From Flavobacterium sp. 90 (lineage in GTDB: Bacteria > Bacteroidota > Bacteroidia > Flavobacteriales > Flavobacteriaceae), in NCBI RefSeq assembly GCF_004339525.1, contig NZ_SMGE01000001.1, positions 186,001 to 250,000 of the forward strand: 64,000 bases of DNA. Direction: 5' to 3'. The notes under the pieces are model-generated. The model was not told the DNA's origin and did not search any database. It saw only the letters and a list, made by a program, of their open reading frames with translations. Within the stretch, counting starts at the first letter, position 1. Each line of letters begins with the position of its first letter. Positions 34,700 through 43,689 of this stretch are shown piece after piece. The translations under genes and the position numbers were made by a program.

Positions 34700-36883
34700 T
34701 TATAAATTACCTAAATAAACAATTTCGGTTCTTCTGTTTTGTGCTCTTCCAGAAGCCGTTTTATTAGATGCAACTGGTTTTGAAGCTCCAAATCCTTCTG
34801 AACTTAGATTCTCAGGATTTACTCCTTTTGCGATTAATGCATCCATAACAACTTTTGCTCTTTCTTGAGATAATTTCTGATTTGCTTTTGGGTTTCCTAC
34901 ATTATCGGTATGTCCATTGATCGCAAATTTAGCATTTGGATAATTTTTCAGAATTTCTTTGATTGCGTCTAATCTTCCTGAAGTTTCTCCTTTTTTAGCA
35001 TCGCTTAATGTTGCTTTTCCGGTTACGAAAAAGATTGATTTAGCTTCTACTTTTAATTTTTCCAATGTTGCTTTAGTCACTTTTGGACATCCTTTATTAT
35101 CTGCAGGACCAGCAATTAATGGACAATCATCTACATTATCAGGAACTCCGTCTTTATCTGCATCGAGAACCGGACAACCTTTATTTTCGACTAAACCGGC
35201 AACTGTTGGGCAAGCATCATCTTTATCCAAAACGCCATCATTATCAGTATCCGGCCAAGGACAACCTTTATTTTCTACCGGACCAGCGATTGCAGGACAA
35301 GCATCTACATTGTCTAATAAAGTGTCTCCATCAGTATCTTTCCAAGGGCAACCTTTATTTTCTACAGGACCTTTAACATCCGGACAAGCATCATCTTTAT
35401 CAAAAACTTTATCTCCATCAGAATCTGGCCACGGGCAACCATTATTTTTTGCCGGACCTGCTAATTTTCTACAAGCATCTTCTTTGTCTATAACTCCATC
35501 TCCATCGGTATCTTTGAATTGTTTCTCATAAACCGGAATTTTCATCCCAAGATGAAAATCTGCTCCTTTTGATTCTTTCGAAACTAAATTACTAAGAACA
35601 GAACCTGAACCTACAAAGAAAACTCCCACTCTGATTCCTGATCCAACCTGCATTCCGCTATATTCCATCCAGGTCATTGGTACATAAAAACTAAACCATC
35701 TGCTTTCGTAACGTGGAGTCAAACTCACGCGATCAGCAATACTTGTTGCGTTTAGCTTGTTTTTACTGACCATATTAATGTCTCCGTTAAGATTCAAATA
35801 GAATTTTTGATACATATTCCAATCTGCATCAGCGTGAATTGCAGTTGGTAAGTTTGTCTTTACTCCTTTTGAACTCGAGATTTTTGTATAATGATCGTTT
35901 AAGAAATCGTATATATTTGCTGCATCATCAATCATTTGCTGCGTTACAACTCCCGTTACATTATAAGTATCTACCTTAGAATTTTTATATTTGATAGAAC
36001 CGATATCCGTTACAGACAATCCAAAACGCAATTTATATTTATTTAGATCACGAAAGTTATTATCTATTTTTGTTGCTCTACTTAAATCATAATCTTCATA
36101 ATTAGGTCTCCATTCATAAACAAGTCCTAGATCAAATCCGAAACCGCTTGAATTGATATCAAAATCATAATCTTCATTTGCTTCCCAATCCTGGCTTCCG
36201 CCGATGGTAACTTCTCCGTTAGAAATCAATGTTCCATCTTTTGGATTTGCACTATTTTGAACAAAAGCTACATTGACATTTTTTCCCTGAACATATCCAT
36301 TTGCTCCTCCTTGTAGATATTTTGCCGTTAAACCACCTTTTAGAAAGTGTTGGTTATTTTGGTATAAAACAGCTGCATAAGAAATCCCTAGTTCTCCCCA
36401 TGAATTTGAAGCTCCATTTGGACTTCCAGCATTAAAGTTGAAATTAGTAGCTTTATCTAAACCATCTTTAACCTCGTCTACAAGATATCCGTTTACGTTT
36501 CTTGCATTACTCACAGACCTTGCTCTCGTAAAAACTGCCAAAGTATGTTTTGGTGCAATATTGAACATAAAAGACGGTCCCATAATATCAAAATTGGCAA
36601 GTCCATTATTGTTGTTTTTTGGCGTCATGACAGATTCTTTATCAAAATCATATCCTTTCTTATAGGTATCAAAAAGCTTAACTCCATACAAATCATTTTG
36701 GACAGAACCACTTACCGAGAATATATTTATGTCTGTCTTAAAACGAGAATCAGCTATAGAAGCCGGATTAAAAAGTACGCTTTGCACACCTGCGTAATTG
36801 TCATGAAAATAGCCAATATAAGATTGTGCTTTGGCCGAAAAATTAATTGCAATAAGTAATAAACTAAGTAATAGTTTTTTCAT
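34700..36883 (-). CDS. OmpA family protein with DUF5723 and thrombospondin type 3 repeats
   Basis: 727 residues, signal peptide about 1-20 (NFSAKAQ). Residues 20-450 match DUF5723 (an outer-membrane beta-barrel layout starting SYIGYFHDNYAGVQSVLFNP). Residues about 457-597 hold five calcium-binding TSP3 repeats of the form DxDxDGxxDxxDxCP...GPxxNxGCP. The last 120 residues are an OmpA C-terminal domain (NGHTDNVGNPKANQKLSQER; NRRTEIVY) that binds peptidoglycan. Together this is a barrel tethered to the cell wall. A paralogue of the DUF5723 part alone lies at 44094. Confidence 0.93.
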   Translation of the reverse strand: MKKLLLSLLLIAINFSAKAQSYIGYFHDNYAGVQSVLFNPASIADSRFKTDINIFSVSGSVQNDLYGVKLFDTYKKGYDFDKESVMTPKNNNNGLANFDIMGPSFMFNIAPKHTLAVFTRARSVSNARNVNGYLVDEVKDGLDKATNFNFNAGSPNGASNSWGELGISYAAVLYQNNQHFLKGGLTAKYLQGGANGYVQGKNVNVAFVQNSANPKDGTLISNGEVTIGGSQDWEANEDYDFDINSSGFGFDLGLVYEWRPNYEDYDLSRATKIDNNFRDLNKYKLRFGLSVTDIGSIKYKNSKVDTYNVTGVVTQQMIDDAANIYDFLNDHYTKISSSKGVKTNLPTAIHADADWNMYQKFYLNLNGDINMVSKNKLNATSIADRVSLTPRYESRWFSFYVPMTWMEYSGMQVGSGIRVGVFFVGSGSVLSNLVSKESKGADFHLGMKIPVYEKQFKDTDGDGVIDKEDACRKLAGPAKNNGCPWPDSDGDKVFDKDDACPDVKGPVENKGCPWKDTDGDTLLDNVDACPAIAGPVENKGCPWPDTDNDGVLDKDDACPTVAGLVENKGCPVLDADKDGVPDNVDDCPLIAGPADNKGCPKVTKATLEKLKVEAKSIFFVTGKATLSDAKKGETSGRLDAIKEILKNYPNAKFAINGHTDNVGNPKANQKLSQERAKVVMDALIAKGVNPENLSSEGFGASKPVASNKTASGRAQNRRTEIVYLGNL

Positions 36884-37012
36884 TAAAATTTGGATTTTTA
36901 GTTTGGTTTGGCGGCAAAACTACAATAATTGATCTATAATGATGTTACCAAAACATTGAATTCATGTAACATCTTTAACAAATTATGTAAGAAAAAGAAA
37001 AGGCTGTTTTTT

Positions 37013-37020
37013 TATTTTTG
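37013..37020 (+). promoter_or_regulatory. -7 box of the dps gene
   Basis: TATTTTTG, exact fit to TAnnTTTG, 25 bp before the ATG. Confidence 0.5.
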
Positions 37021-37045
37021 ATAACGAACCTTAAATCAGGAAATT

Positions 37046-37519
37046 ATGAGTCTGCATATCGGAATAACGCCAAAAAACTTAAAAAAGAGTACTGCAATAT
37101 TAGCCACGATTTTATCGAATGAAATGACATTATATGTAAAAACCAGAAAATTTCACTGGAATATTTCCGGAAACAGTTTTATGGAATTACATAAATTATT
37201 TGAAGATCAGTACAGAGTTTTAGAAGCAAATATTGATGAAGTTGCCGAACGCATTAGTCAGCTTGGAGAGAAAACGATTGGAACGATGAAGGAGTTTATA
37301 GAAAATTCGACTTTGAAAGAATCTCCTAAAGAATATTCTTCACAAAAACATATGCTTGAGGAACTTTTAGAAAATCACGAACAATTGGTAACCGAATTTA
37401 GAGACTTTATTCCTGTTTTCGAAAATGAAAATAATGATATTGGTTCAGCCGATTTTATAACGGGATTACTTCAGGAACATGAAAAAATGGCCTGGGTTTT
37501 GCGACGTTATCAAGTGTAA
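37046..37519 (+). CDS. dps: Dps family ferritin-like DNA-protection protein
   Basis: 157 residues. Ferroxidase-type residues at the dimer interface: His37 in KFHWNISG, His49 in MELHKLFE, Glu53/Asp64 in the following helix (EANIDEVAERI). Dps oxidises and stores iron with hydrogen peroxide and protects DNA during stress. First gene of a stress cluster running to 43.5 kb. Standard length and start. Confidence 0.93.
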   Translation: MSLHIGITPKNLKKSTAILATILSNEMTLYVKTRKFHWNISGNSFMELHKLFEDQYRVLEANIDEVAERISQLGEKTIGTMKEFIENSTLKESPKEYSSQKHMLEELLENHEQLVTEFRDFIPVFENENNDIGSADFITGLLQEHEKMAWVLRRYQV

Positions 37520-37625
37520 CAATAGTGAAATGTGAATTATGCAACGCTTGACAGAATTGATGTAACACAACTCCACTTAAGAATTTGCAATTTTACAATA
37601 CTATTAATTACAAAAGAAAAAGATC

Positions 37626-37811
37626 ATGAATACTACAGAAATAAAAGGAAATTGGAATGAGTTAAAAGGGAAATTGAAACAAAAATACGCAACCCTTACA
37701 GATGATGATTTAATGTTTGCCGAAGGAAAAGAAGACGAAATGTACGGAAGACTTCAGCAAAAATTGGGAGCAACAAAAGAAGAATTTCATCAAATACTTT
37801 CAGATTTGTAA
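37626..37811 (+). CDS. CsbD family stress protein
   Basis: 61 residues with the full CsbD signature: EIKGNWNELKGKLKQKYATL, then DDDLMFAEGKEDEMYGRLQQ. CsbD-like proteins are small, abundant under general stress, and of unknown biochemical role. 106 nt downstream of dps, with its own terminator. Confidence 0.92.
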   Translation: MNTTEIKGNWNELKGKLKQKYATLTDDDLMFAEGKEDEMYGRLQQKLGATKEEFHQILSDL

Positions 37812-37830
37812 ATCCCAAAGAATCAACTCA

Positions 37831-37870
37831 AAATACCGTCTAGTAAAAATATATTAGACGGTATTTTTTT
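37831..37870 (+). terminator. terminator of the csbD-like gene
   Basis: AAATACCGTCTA and TAGACGGTATTT, T7 follows. Confidence 0.85.
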
Positions 37871-37968
37871 GAAAATTTCATTTAAGTTTTAATGTTTCTG
37901 TAACTCTGACTGGCATTAAAAGCCATAACCAAAAATAAATTAATTATCTTTAACCAAATTTCTTTAAA

Positions 37969-38520
37969 ATGAAACTATTTATAAAGTTCGACATAAATAC
38001 CATTTGCTCTCTTTATTTAAAACAAAACCTTGAACAACAAAATATAAATTTTACAAGTCTTGGATTTGGAGAGATTGAGATTGCCGACAATATTGACGCA
38101 GATGCGCTTGAAACTTTAAAAAATAATTTAAGTCCGTGTGGCTTTGAGATCGTAGAAAATCAAAAAAGTGTACTGGTTCAAAAAATAAAAGATGCTATAA
38201 TTGAGCTGGTCTTTATGGATGACAGTAATAATTATAAAAGTTCTGTGTTTCTGGCTGAAAAACTAAACCACAGTTACGGTTATTTATCGAATGTTTTTTC
38301 GGAAGTAACCTATTCTTCTATTGAAAATTTTATCATTTTACAGAAAATTGAAAGAGCGAAACAATTGATTATTATTAATGAAATGAGTCTGACCGAAATT
38401 GCATTTTTACTAAACTATTCGAGTGTTGCACATTTGAGTACACAGTTTAAAAATACAACCGGAATAACGCCATCGGCTTTTCAGAGAATAATTAAGAAGC
38501 GCAGAGAAAATTTAAAATAA
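37969..38520 (+). CDS. AraC-type HTH protein with short N-terminal domain
   Basis: 183 residues. The C-terminal about 95 residues are an AraC HTH (NHSYGYLSNVFSEVTYSSIE; LTEIAFLLNYSSVAHLSTQF), while the N-terminal 80 residues form a small alpha-beta unit (FDINTICSLYLKQNLEQQNI), not a cupin. Such short AraC-like proteins often act with two-component systems in Bacteroidetes; the next genes are a response regulator and a sensor kinase, 20 and 480 nt downstream. Confidence 0.85.
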   Translation: MKLFIKFDINTICSLYLKQNLEQQNINFTSLGFGEIEIADNIDADALETLKNNLSPCGFEIVENQKSVLVQKIKDAIIELVFMDDSNNYKSSVFLAEKLNHSYGYLSNVFSEVTYSSIENFIILQKIERAKQLIIINEMSLTEIAFLLNYSSVAHLSTQFKNTTGITPSAFQRIIKKRRENLK

Positions 38521-38540
38521 AACCCAAATACCATACTAAA

Positions 38541-38990
38541 ATGCAAAAAAACGCATTATACATTTTATTGGCTGATGATGATGAAGATGATCGTCTTTTT
38601 TTTAAGGATGCTTTTGAAGAAATCAAAATACAAACTAACGTAGATTTTGTGCATGACGGAATGCAATTAATGGATCATTTACATAATCCTGATAATAAAT
38701 TGCCGGATATTTTGTTTCTGGATTTAAACATGCCTAAAAAAACGGGGAAAGAATGTTTAATCGAAATAAAAAAAACAGAGCGTCTTAAGAATATTATTAT
38801 TGCAATTTATTCTACCTCATCGTCTGAAGAAGATATTGAAGATACTTTTATTCAGGGAGCCAACATTTATATTAAAAAACCAAGCGATTTTAACACGCTT
38901 AAAAAAATAATTAATGAAGTCGTGACCGTAAACTGGCACTATCATACCTCCGGGCTAAATCGTGATAATTTCCTGCTCCGACTAAAATAA
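38541..38990 (+). CDS. single-domain response regulator
   Basis: 149 residues, receiver domain only. Acidic triad at the N-terminus (ILLADDDEDDRLFFKD), phospho-acceptor Asp61 in DILFLDLNMPKKTG, Thr/Ser around SIYSTSSS and Lys in IKKPSDFN. No output domain, so it probably passes the phosphate on or acts by protein contact. 10 nt upstream of the kinase gene. Confidence 0.93.
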   Translation: MQKNALYILLADDDEDDRLFFKDAFEEIKIQTNVDFVHDGMQLMDHLHNPDNKLPDILFLDLNMPKKTGKECLIEIKKTERLKNIIIAIYSTSSSEEDIEDTFIQGANIYIKKPSDFNTLKKIINEVVTVNWHYHTSGLNRDNFLLRLK

Positions 38991-39000
38991 TAGAATACCA

Positions 39001-40785
39001 ATGAAATGGATACCAAATTTTAATTCTTCAAACTCATTGAGAGTTATTTTTGTAATCGCAGTTTTCATTTTGTTATTTCTATCTTCTATTGCTTACAAAC
39101 ACAATCAGGATTTGAACGAATCTAGTAAGTTGGTAATGCATACATATGAAATAAACATACAACTGGAACGATTAATGTCGGCGATTAAGGATGCCGAAAC
39201 GGGTCAGCGTGGATACATAATTACACGCAATGCCCGTTTTTTAACGCCTTATATTTACTCGCGCGACAAGGTAAACACTTCATTTATTACTCTAAAAAAA
39301 TTAACTGCTGATAATCCTATTCAGCAGCAAAATCTTCAAAATCTCTTCAAGCTGATTATTCAGCGTTTTGTTTCTTTTGAAAATTGCCTAAAATACAGCG
39401 ATCCCAAAACATATGATAAACGAAAACTCGATAATCATATGTTTGGCGGTCGAATCCTGATGGAAAACATTCGTTTTAAGGTTGACGAAATGAACGATAT
39501 TGAGAAAGCTTATTTATCAAAGAGATTAAAAATTTACGATGCCGAAATTTCATTAAGTCCTCTTTTCTCTGTTTCTTTATTTCTGGTCGCATTAAGTTTT
39601 ATTTTATTGGCTTACAGACAAATTAGTCGCGATATTGAACGTTTGAAAGTTTTTAACAAAAAACTCCTTATCTCAAACGGACTTATTGCCGAATCTGAAG
39701 TAATTGGTAAATTCAGTACCTGGCAGTGGGATTTAGATTCTCAGAAAATAGATTATTCAGACAATCAATTTCGTTTATTAGGTTTTGAACCAAATGCTTT
39801 TGTTCCGGTAAAAGAAACTTTTCTTGATTTTGTTCATCCCGATGATAAAGAAGCGGTTTCTAAATCTATGGAAGGAATTCTTGAAAACAAACAATTGCCT
39901 TTTGTTTATTATAAGATAATGTTGCCGAGTCATGAAGTCCGATATTTTAAAACAACAGGAAAATTATTAACGGATCAACAGGGAAGCAAAATTCTACTTG
40001 GAATTAATTTTGATATTACCGATGAACATTTGCTTAATATAGAACTTCAGGAACGAAACAAAGAACTTGAAAAAAGCAATAAAGAATTAGCATCTTTCAA
40101 TCACGTTGCAAGTCACGATTTACAGGAACCACTCAGAAAAATTCAGACTTTTATCTCTCGGGTTTCAGATGCTGACAAAGCTGTTATGTCTCAAAGTGCG
40201 AGAGATTATATTGCTAAAATCGAAGTTTCGGCAAAAAGAATGCGTGTCTTAATTGATGATTTGCTTTTGTTTTCGAGAACAAATACGACCAAAAAAGAGT
40301 TTATAAAATCAAACTTAAATGAATTACTCGAAAATGCAGAAGCTGAACTGATTGAAATAATTAACGAAAAGAAAGCGATTATTACTGCATCAAAATTGCC
40401 TAAATTATTGGTAATTCCTTATCAGATCGAACAGCTTTTCATTAACTTGATTGGAAATTCTTTAAAATACAGTCAGCCTGATATTGCACCTCAAATTACA
40501 ATTGAAAGCGAAAAAGTACTTTCGGCAGATTATCCGGATTTATTAGAACAGGATGTAAAGAAATTCCATAAGATAACTTTTACAGACAACGGAATGGGTT
40601 TTGATCCTCAGTTTAAAGAAACCATCTTTGTTTTATTCCAACGTTTGCATTCTAAAACAGATTATCCCGGAACCGGAATTGGGCTTGCGATTTGTAAGAA
40701 AATCGTAGACAATCATAAAGGTCACATTGTTGCAGACAGTACTCTAAATGAGGGTTCTGTTTTTACTGTTTTTCTACCAGATTAA
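39001..40785 (+). CDS. CHASE3-PAS sensor histidine kinase
   Basis: 594 residues. Two transmembrane segments (about 13-30 and 178-203) flank a CHASE3 sensor domain (TGQRGYIITRNARFLTPYIY). A PAS-3 fold follows (about 225-345: FSTWQWDLDSQKIDYSDNQF). HisKA with phospho-acceptor His372 in VASHDLQEPLRKIQ, then HATPase with N-box NSLKYSQ, G1 DNGMGF and G2 GTGIGLAICKKIV. Extracytoplasmic signal unknown. Terminal gene of the AraC-regulator-kinase operon; a hairpin follows. Confidence 0.93.
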   Translation: MKWIPNFNSSNSLRVIFVIAVFILLFLSSIAYKHNQDLNESSKLVMHTYEINIQLERLMSAIKDAETGQRGYIITRNARFLTPYIYSRDKVNTSFITLKKLTADNPIQQQNLQNLFKLIIQRFVSFENCLKYSDPKTYDKRKLDNHMFGGRILMENIRFKVDEMNDIEKAYLSKRLKIYDAEISLSPLFSVSLFLVALSFILLAYRQISRDIERLKVFNKKLLISNGLIAESEVIGKFSTWQWDLDSQKIDYSDNQFRLLGFEPNAFVPVKETFLDFVHPDDKEAVSKSMEGILENKQLPFVYYKIMLPSHEVRYFKTTGKLLTDQQGSKILLGINFDITDEHLLNIELQERNKELEKSNKELASFNHVASHDLQEPLRKIQTFISRVSDADKAVMSQSARDYIAKIEVSAKRMRVLIDDLLLFSRTNTTKKEFIKSNLNELLENAEAELIEIINEKKAIITASKLPKLLVIPYQIEQLFINLIGNSLKYSQPDIAPQITIESEKVLSADYPDLLEQDVKKFHKITFTDNGMGFDPQFKETIFVLFQRLHSKTDYPGTGIGLAICKKIVDNHKGHIVADSTLNEGSVFTVFLPD

Positions 40786-40807
40786 ATCTCTTTAACAACT
40801 ACATAAT

Positions 40808-40855
40808 AAGCGTTATATAAATCCATTATGGGAATTATATAACGTTTCTTTTTTA
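40808..40855 (+). terminator. terminator of the kinase operon
   Basis: AAGCGTTATATAA and TTATATAACGTTT (one G-U), followed by T-rich sequence. Confidence 0.7.
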
Positions 40856-40885
40856 TGCTGTAAAGCAAAATCTTTCAATCGTTAG

Positions 40886-40893
40886 CATCTTTG
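40886..40893 (+). promoter_or_regulatory. -7-like box of the DUF4142 gene
   Basis: CATCTTTG, seven of eight positions of TAnnTTTG, in the 17-mer ATCTTTGTAATGTAATA also seen in the small-RNA promoters near 30006. Confidence 0.45.
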
Positions 40894-40918
40894 TAATGTA
40901 ATACTTTAAGAAGTAATA

Positions 40919-41488
40919 ATGAAAGCAATTCCCCCCTTAAAAGCAGCATTTATTAAAGCCTTTTTTTTATTGATAATAATAGTTTGTATGTCATCATGCA
41001 GAAAAAGTAATCCAATAGAAACAACTTTAAAAAATGAGACTTTTATAAAAAATGAAAAAGAAGAAATTGAAGCCTTTTTTTTTATTGCAACGGCAAATGT
41101 GAGTAAAACTATTATTTCGAAAAGTCAAATTGCACAACAAAAAAGTTCAGAAATTAAAATACAGGAATTAAGTAAAAAGATTGAGTTAACACAAAGCAAT
41201 TTATTAGAGGAAGTAAATAAAATAGCCAATAAAAAGCTAATCATTATTACCGAAATAAATGCGACTCACAAAAGAGATCTTTATGATCTTATTGATGTAA
41301 ACGAAGATGCTTTTAAAAAAGCATATCTAAACTCAATGTCTCAATCTTTGAACGAACAAATAGATTTGTTTGAATCGATATCTAAAGAAACAAACGATAA
41401 AACAATTCTAAAGTTGGTATTACAGTATTTACCTGGACAATATGAGCTCTTGAGGGAAACGGAGCGAATTAACAAAGAATATATCTAA
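40919..41488 (+). CDS. DUF4142-like lipoprotein
   Basis: 189 residues, lipoprotein signal ending MSSC (Cys27). The rest is all-helical with the DUF4142 rhythm: EAFFFIATANVSKTIISKSQ, IAQQKSSEIKIQELSKKIEL, QSLNEQIDLFESISKETNDK, LVLQYLPGQYELLRETERI. DUF4142 proteins are ferritin-like helical bundles of the cell envelope, often found with stress genes. Function not proven. Confidence 0.82.
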   Translation: MKAIPPLKAAFIKAFFLLIIIVCMSSCRKSNPIETTLKNETFIKNEKEEIEAFFFIATANVSKTIISKSQIAQQKSSEIKIQELSKKIELTQSNLLEEVNKIANKKLIIITEINATHKRDLYDLIDVNEDAFKKAYLNSMSQSLNEQIDLFESISKETNDKTILKLVLQYLPGQYELLRETERINKEYI

Positions 41489-41526
41489 ACGCCGATACTA
41501 TTATTAATTAACTAAATTTTTTAACT

Positions 41527-42168
41527 ATGAAATTGCACTCAAATTTTTTATGCGCCTTAACCCTTTTTTTAACAGCTTCATTTGGAATGCTGCACGCTCA
41601 GGACAACAATGTTAACACCGAATTTGGTGTAAAAGGGGGATTCAACATGTCTAACCTTTATCAAAGTAAAGCTGATGACAATAATGTATTATACGGTTTC
41701 AACGCCGGGGTTTATGCCACATTGCCTATTTCAGATTTTATAGCAATTCAGCCGGAGATTTTGTTTACTACAAAAGGTGCTGAACTGGATTACAACAATG
41801 CTCTTGCAAGCGGAAATGCAAAATTCAAATTAAATTATATCGAAGTTCCTTTATTGGTAAGAGTTAATATCACTAAAAACTTCAACGTTCATGCCGGTGG
41901 TTATGCTTCTTACTTAGTAAGTTCTAAAGTTACAGGAGACGGAGATGTTACTTTCGATCAACAAATTGACACTGAAGACCTGAACAAGTTTGATGCTGGT
42001 TTAGCTGCAGGTGTTGGAGTAGATTTTAACCCAATAAGTATTGGTTTACGTTACAATTACGGATTAACAACCGTTGGAAAAGAGAGAACTTTTGCAGGAA
42101 CAACCTATACTTTTCCGGATGCAAAAAACAGCAATTTGACATTATACCTTTCGTATAAGTTAAATTAA
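41527..42168 (+). CDS. outer-membrane beta-barrel protein (PorT-like / OMP_b-brl_2)
   Basis: 213 residues, signal peptide about 1-24 (GMLHAQ). Eight alternating amphipathic strands (TEFGVKGGFNMSNLYQSKAD; ISIGLRYNYGLTTVG; NLTLYLSYKLN with C-terminal aromatic/hydrophobic end). This is the small porin-like barrel common in Bacteroidetes, related to PorT. Cargo unknown. 38 nt after the lipoprotein gene. Confidence 0.9.
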   Translation: MKLHSNFLCALTLFLTASFGMLHAQDNNVNTEFGVKGGFNMSNLYQSKADDNNVLYGFNAGVYATLPISDFIAIQPEILFTTKGAELDYNNALASGNAKFKLNYIEVPLLVRVNITKNFNVHAGGYASYLVSSKVTGDGDVTFDQQIDTEDLNKFDAGLAAGVGVDFNPISIGLRYNYGLTTVGKERTFAGTTYTFPDAKNSNLTLYLSYKLN

Positions 42169-42205
42169 AAACAAGAATTAATTATTAACCATAAAGATAG
42201 AAACC

Positions 42206-42358
42206 ATGTCTAATTTATTATATACAATCGCAGTAATACTTGTTATTCTGTGGGCTTTAGGATTCTTTGTTTATAGCCTGGGAAGTATTATTCATATTCT
42301 TCTGGTAATTGCAATCATTGCAGTACTATTCAGACTGATCAAAGGTCGTGAAATTTAA
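42206..42358 (+). CDS. small membrane protein, lmo0937/DUF5670-like
   Basis: 50 residues, below usual gene-calling length. Two transmembrane helices: MSNLLYTIAVILVILWALGF and HILLVIAIIAVLFRLI, ending KGREI. The 'ILWALGFF...IHILLVIAIIAVLFRLI' layout is the DUF5670 family, tiny stress-linked membrane proteins. Start ATG 42206, stop 42356-42358. Between the barrel gene and the YtxH gene in the same direction. Confidence 0.88.
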   Translation: MSNLLYTIAVILVILWALGFFVYSLGSIIHILLVIAIIAVLFRLIKGREI

Positions 42359-42408
42359 AAATCAACAAACTATTATATAAATATATTAATCTATTAAAAT
42401 CAAATATT

Positions 42409-42693
42409 ATGAAAACAAGTAACACAATTTTAGGAATTTTAGGAGCTGCAGCTGCAGGAGCATTTTTAGGAGTTTTATTTGCACCGGACAAAGGGTCAAA
42501 TACAAGAAAAAAAATCTCAGATAAATCGAAAGATTACGGAGATAAAGCAAAATCTAAATTTGACGGAATTGTAAGTACAATTACTTCAAATGGTAAAGAT
42601 ATCCTTGAGGAAGGAAAAGCAAAATTTAATCAGGCAAAAGAAGACTTCAACACTATTAAAGACGAAGCAAAAACAGTAAAGTCGAACTATTAA
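42409..42693 (+). CDS. YtxH domain protein
   Basis: 94 residues: one N-terminal transmembrane helix (LGILGAAAAGAFLGVLFAP) followed by APDKGSNTRKKISDKSKDYG and a Lys-rich amphipathic helix, the YtxH signature. Members are general-stress or envelope proteins of unknown role. 50 nt downstream of the DUF5670-like gene. Confidence 0.9.
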   Translation: MKTSNTILGILGAAAAGAFLGVLFAPDKGSNTRKKISDKSKDYGDKAKSKFDGIVSTITSNGKDILEEGKAKFNQAKEDFNTIKDEAKTVKSNY

Positions 42694-42727
42694 AAGTGAA
42701 CTTTTTAAACCATAAATACCCTCTATC

Positions 42728-43108
42728 ATGGAATCAAATGCAACAACAAACGAGAACTTAAATCTTTATGAGAAAGCAGAAAATTATACCAAGACGAGTT
42801 TAGAATTAATTAAGCTCAAAACGGTATCAACATCAGCCGATGTTTTATCGACATTGACATCAAAGATCGCAGTAGGCGCTGTTGTTGCATTTTTTACCTT
42901 GTTCCTGAATATTGGGATTAGTTTATGGATTGGAAAAGAACTTGGTGAGTATTATTACGGTTTTTTTATAATGGCGCTATTCTATTTAATTGTTGCCATT
43001 GTGATGCTCAAAACGCAGCACAAACTGATTAAAACTCCTATTGGTAATATGATTATTACCAGTATTCTAAAAGAAACTAAAAAAGAAACTAAAACTGATT
43101 TAAGCTAA
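42728..43108 (+). CDS. putative phage-holin-like/DUF1469-type membrane protein
   Basis: 126 residues: an N-terminal amphipathic helix (NLYEKAENYTKTSLELIKLK), two transmembrane helices (about 49-71 and 80-98) and a basic tail. This matches the Actinobacteriophage holin / DUF1469 superfamily, found in many non-phage genomes beside YtxH and related stress genes. 34 nt after the YtxH gene. Confidence 0.8.
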   Translation: MESNATTNENLNLYEKAENYTKTSLELIKLKTVSTSADVLSTLTSKIAVGAVVAFFTLFLNIGISLWIGKELGEYYYGFFIMALFYLIVAIVMLKTQHKLIKTPIGNMIITSILKETKKETKTDLS

Positions 43109-43132
43109 TTAATAAAACTAAAAAAGACTGTT

Positions 43133-43477
43133 ATGGAAACTGTTTATACTATTGATTCACTAAATCAGATGATCGAACAACTGGAAATCCGCCAAGACGC
43201 CGAATGGTGCGCTATTAAAGACGAAATCGATGAGATCAAGGACAATCTAAAACCTCTAAACCTCATCAGAAACACGGTCGAGGAAATCAACGAAACTGTG
43301 GGCTTTAAAAGCAATTTGGCACAATCTGCGATCAGCATCGGAATTGGTTATCTCGCAAAAAGATTTGTGGTTGGCAAAAGCACTTCGACATTCAAGAATA
43401 TCTTCGGATCGTTGTTACAGCTTGTCGTGACCAACTTAGTTTCGAAACCACATGAATCCTCAAAAGAGGAAGCATAA
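43133..43477 (+). CDS. hypothetical amphipathic protein
   Basis: 114 residues. N-terminal acidic coiled-coil region (DSLNQMIEQLEIRQDAEWCA; DEIDEIKDNLKPL), then a hydrophobic glycine-containing segment (SAISIGIGYLAKRFVVG) and FGSLLQLVVTNLVSK. No named family. It ends the stress cluster, 24 nt after the holin-like gene. Confidence 0.75.
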   Translation: METVYTIDSLNQMIEQLEIRQDAEWCAIKDEIDEIKDNLKPLNLIRNTVEEINETVGFKSNLAQSAISIGIGYLAKRFVVGKSTSTFKNIFGSLLQLVVTNLVSKPHESSKEEA

Positions 43478-43526
43478 TAACACGAATCATCAAAAGAGTA
43501 ATTGTCTAAACTAATTTTATTGTATT

Positions 43527-43628
43527 ATGGAAAAGAAACTAACCGATATAGTATTAAAGAACGGTGTGTACATGTACTCTAATCTATATAAATGTTTTGA
43601 ATTTACACGAGTATTTCTAGGTATCTAA
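43527..43628 (+). CDS. possible short ORF
   Basis: 33 codons from ATG to TAA (MEKKLTDIVLKNGVYMYSNL start). Nothing else supports it: no conserved spacing or known family. It may be a small peptide or chance; listed at low confidence because of its good start context and position at the end of the cluster. Confidence 0.2.
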   Translation: MEKKLTDIVLKNGVYMYSNLYKCFEFTRVFLGI

Positions 43629-43689
43629 CTTGCTTTATACGTTTCTTGTAGACAAACGGTTAAACAGTTAATATCCTTCACTATATATT

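Noticed and set aside
35083..35376. Plus-strand ORFs across the TSP3 repeats (also 34959-35531)
   Set aside because: Reverse-frame shadows of the repeated DxDxD codons of the OmpA/TSP3 gene.
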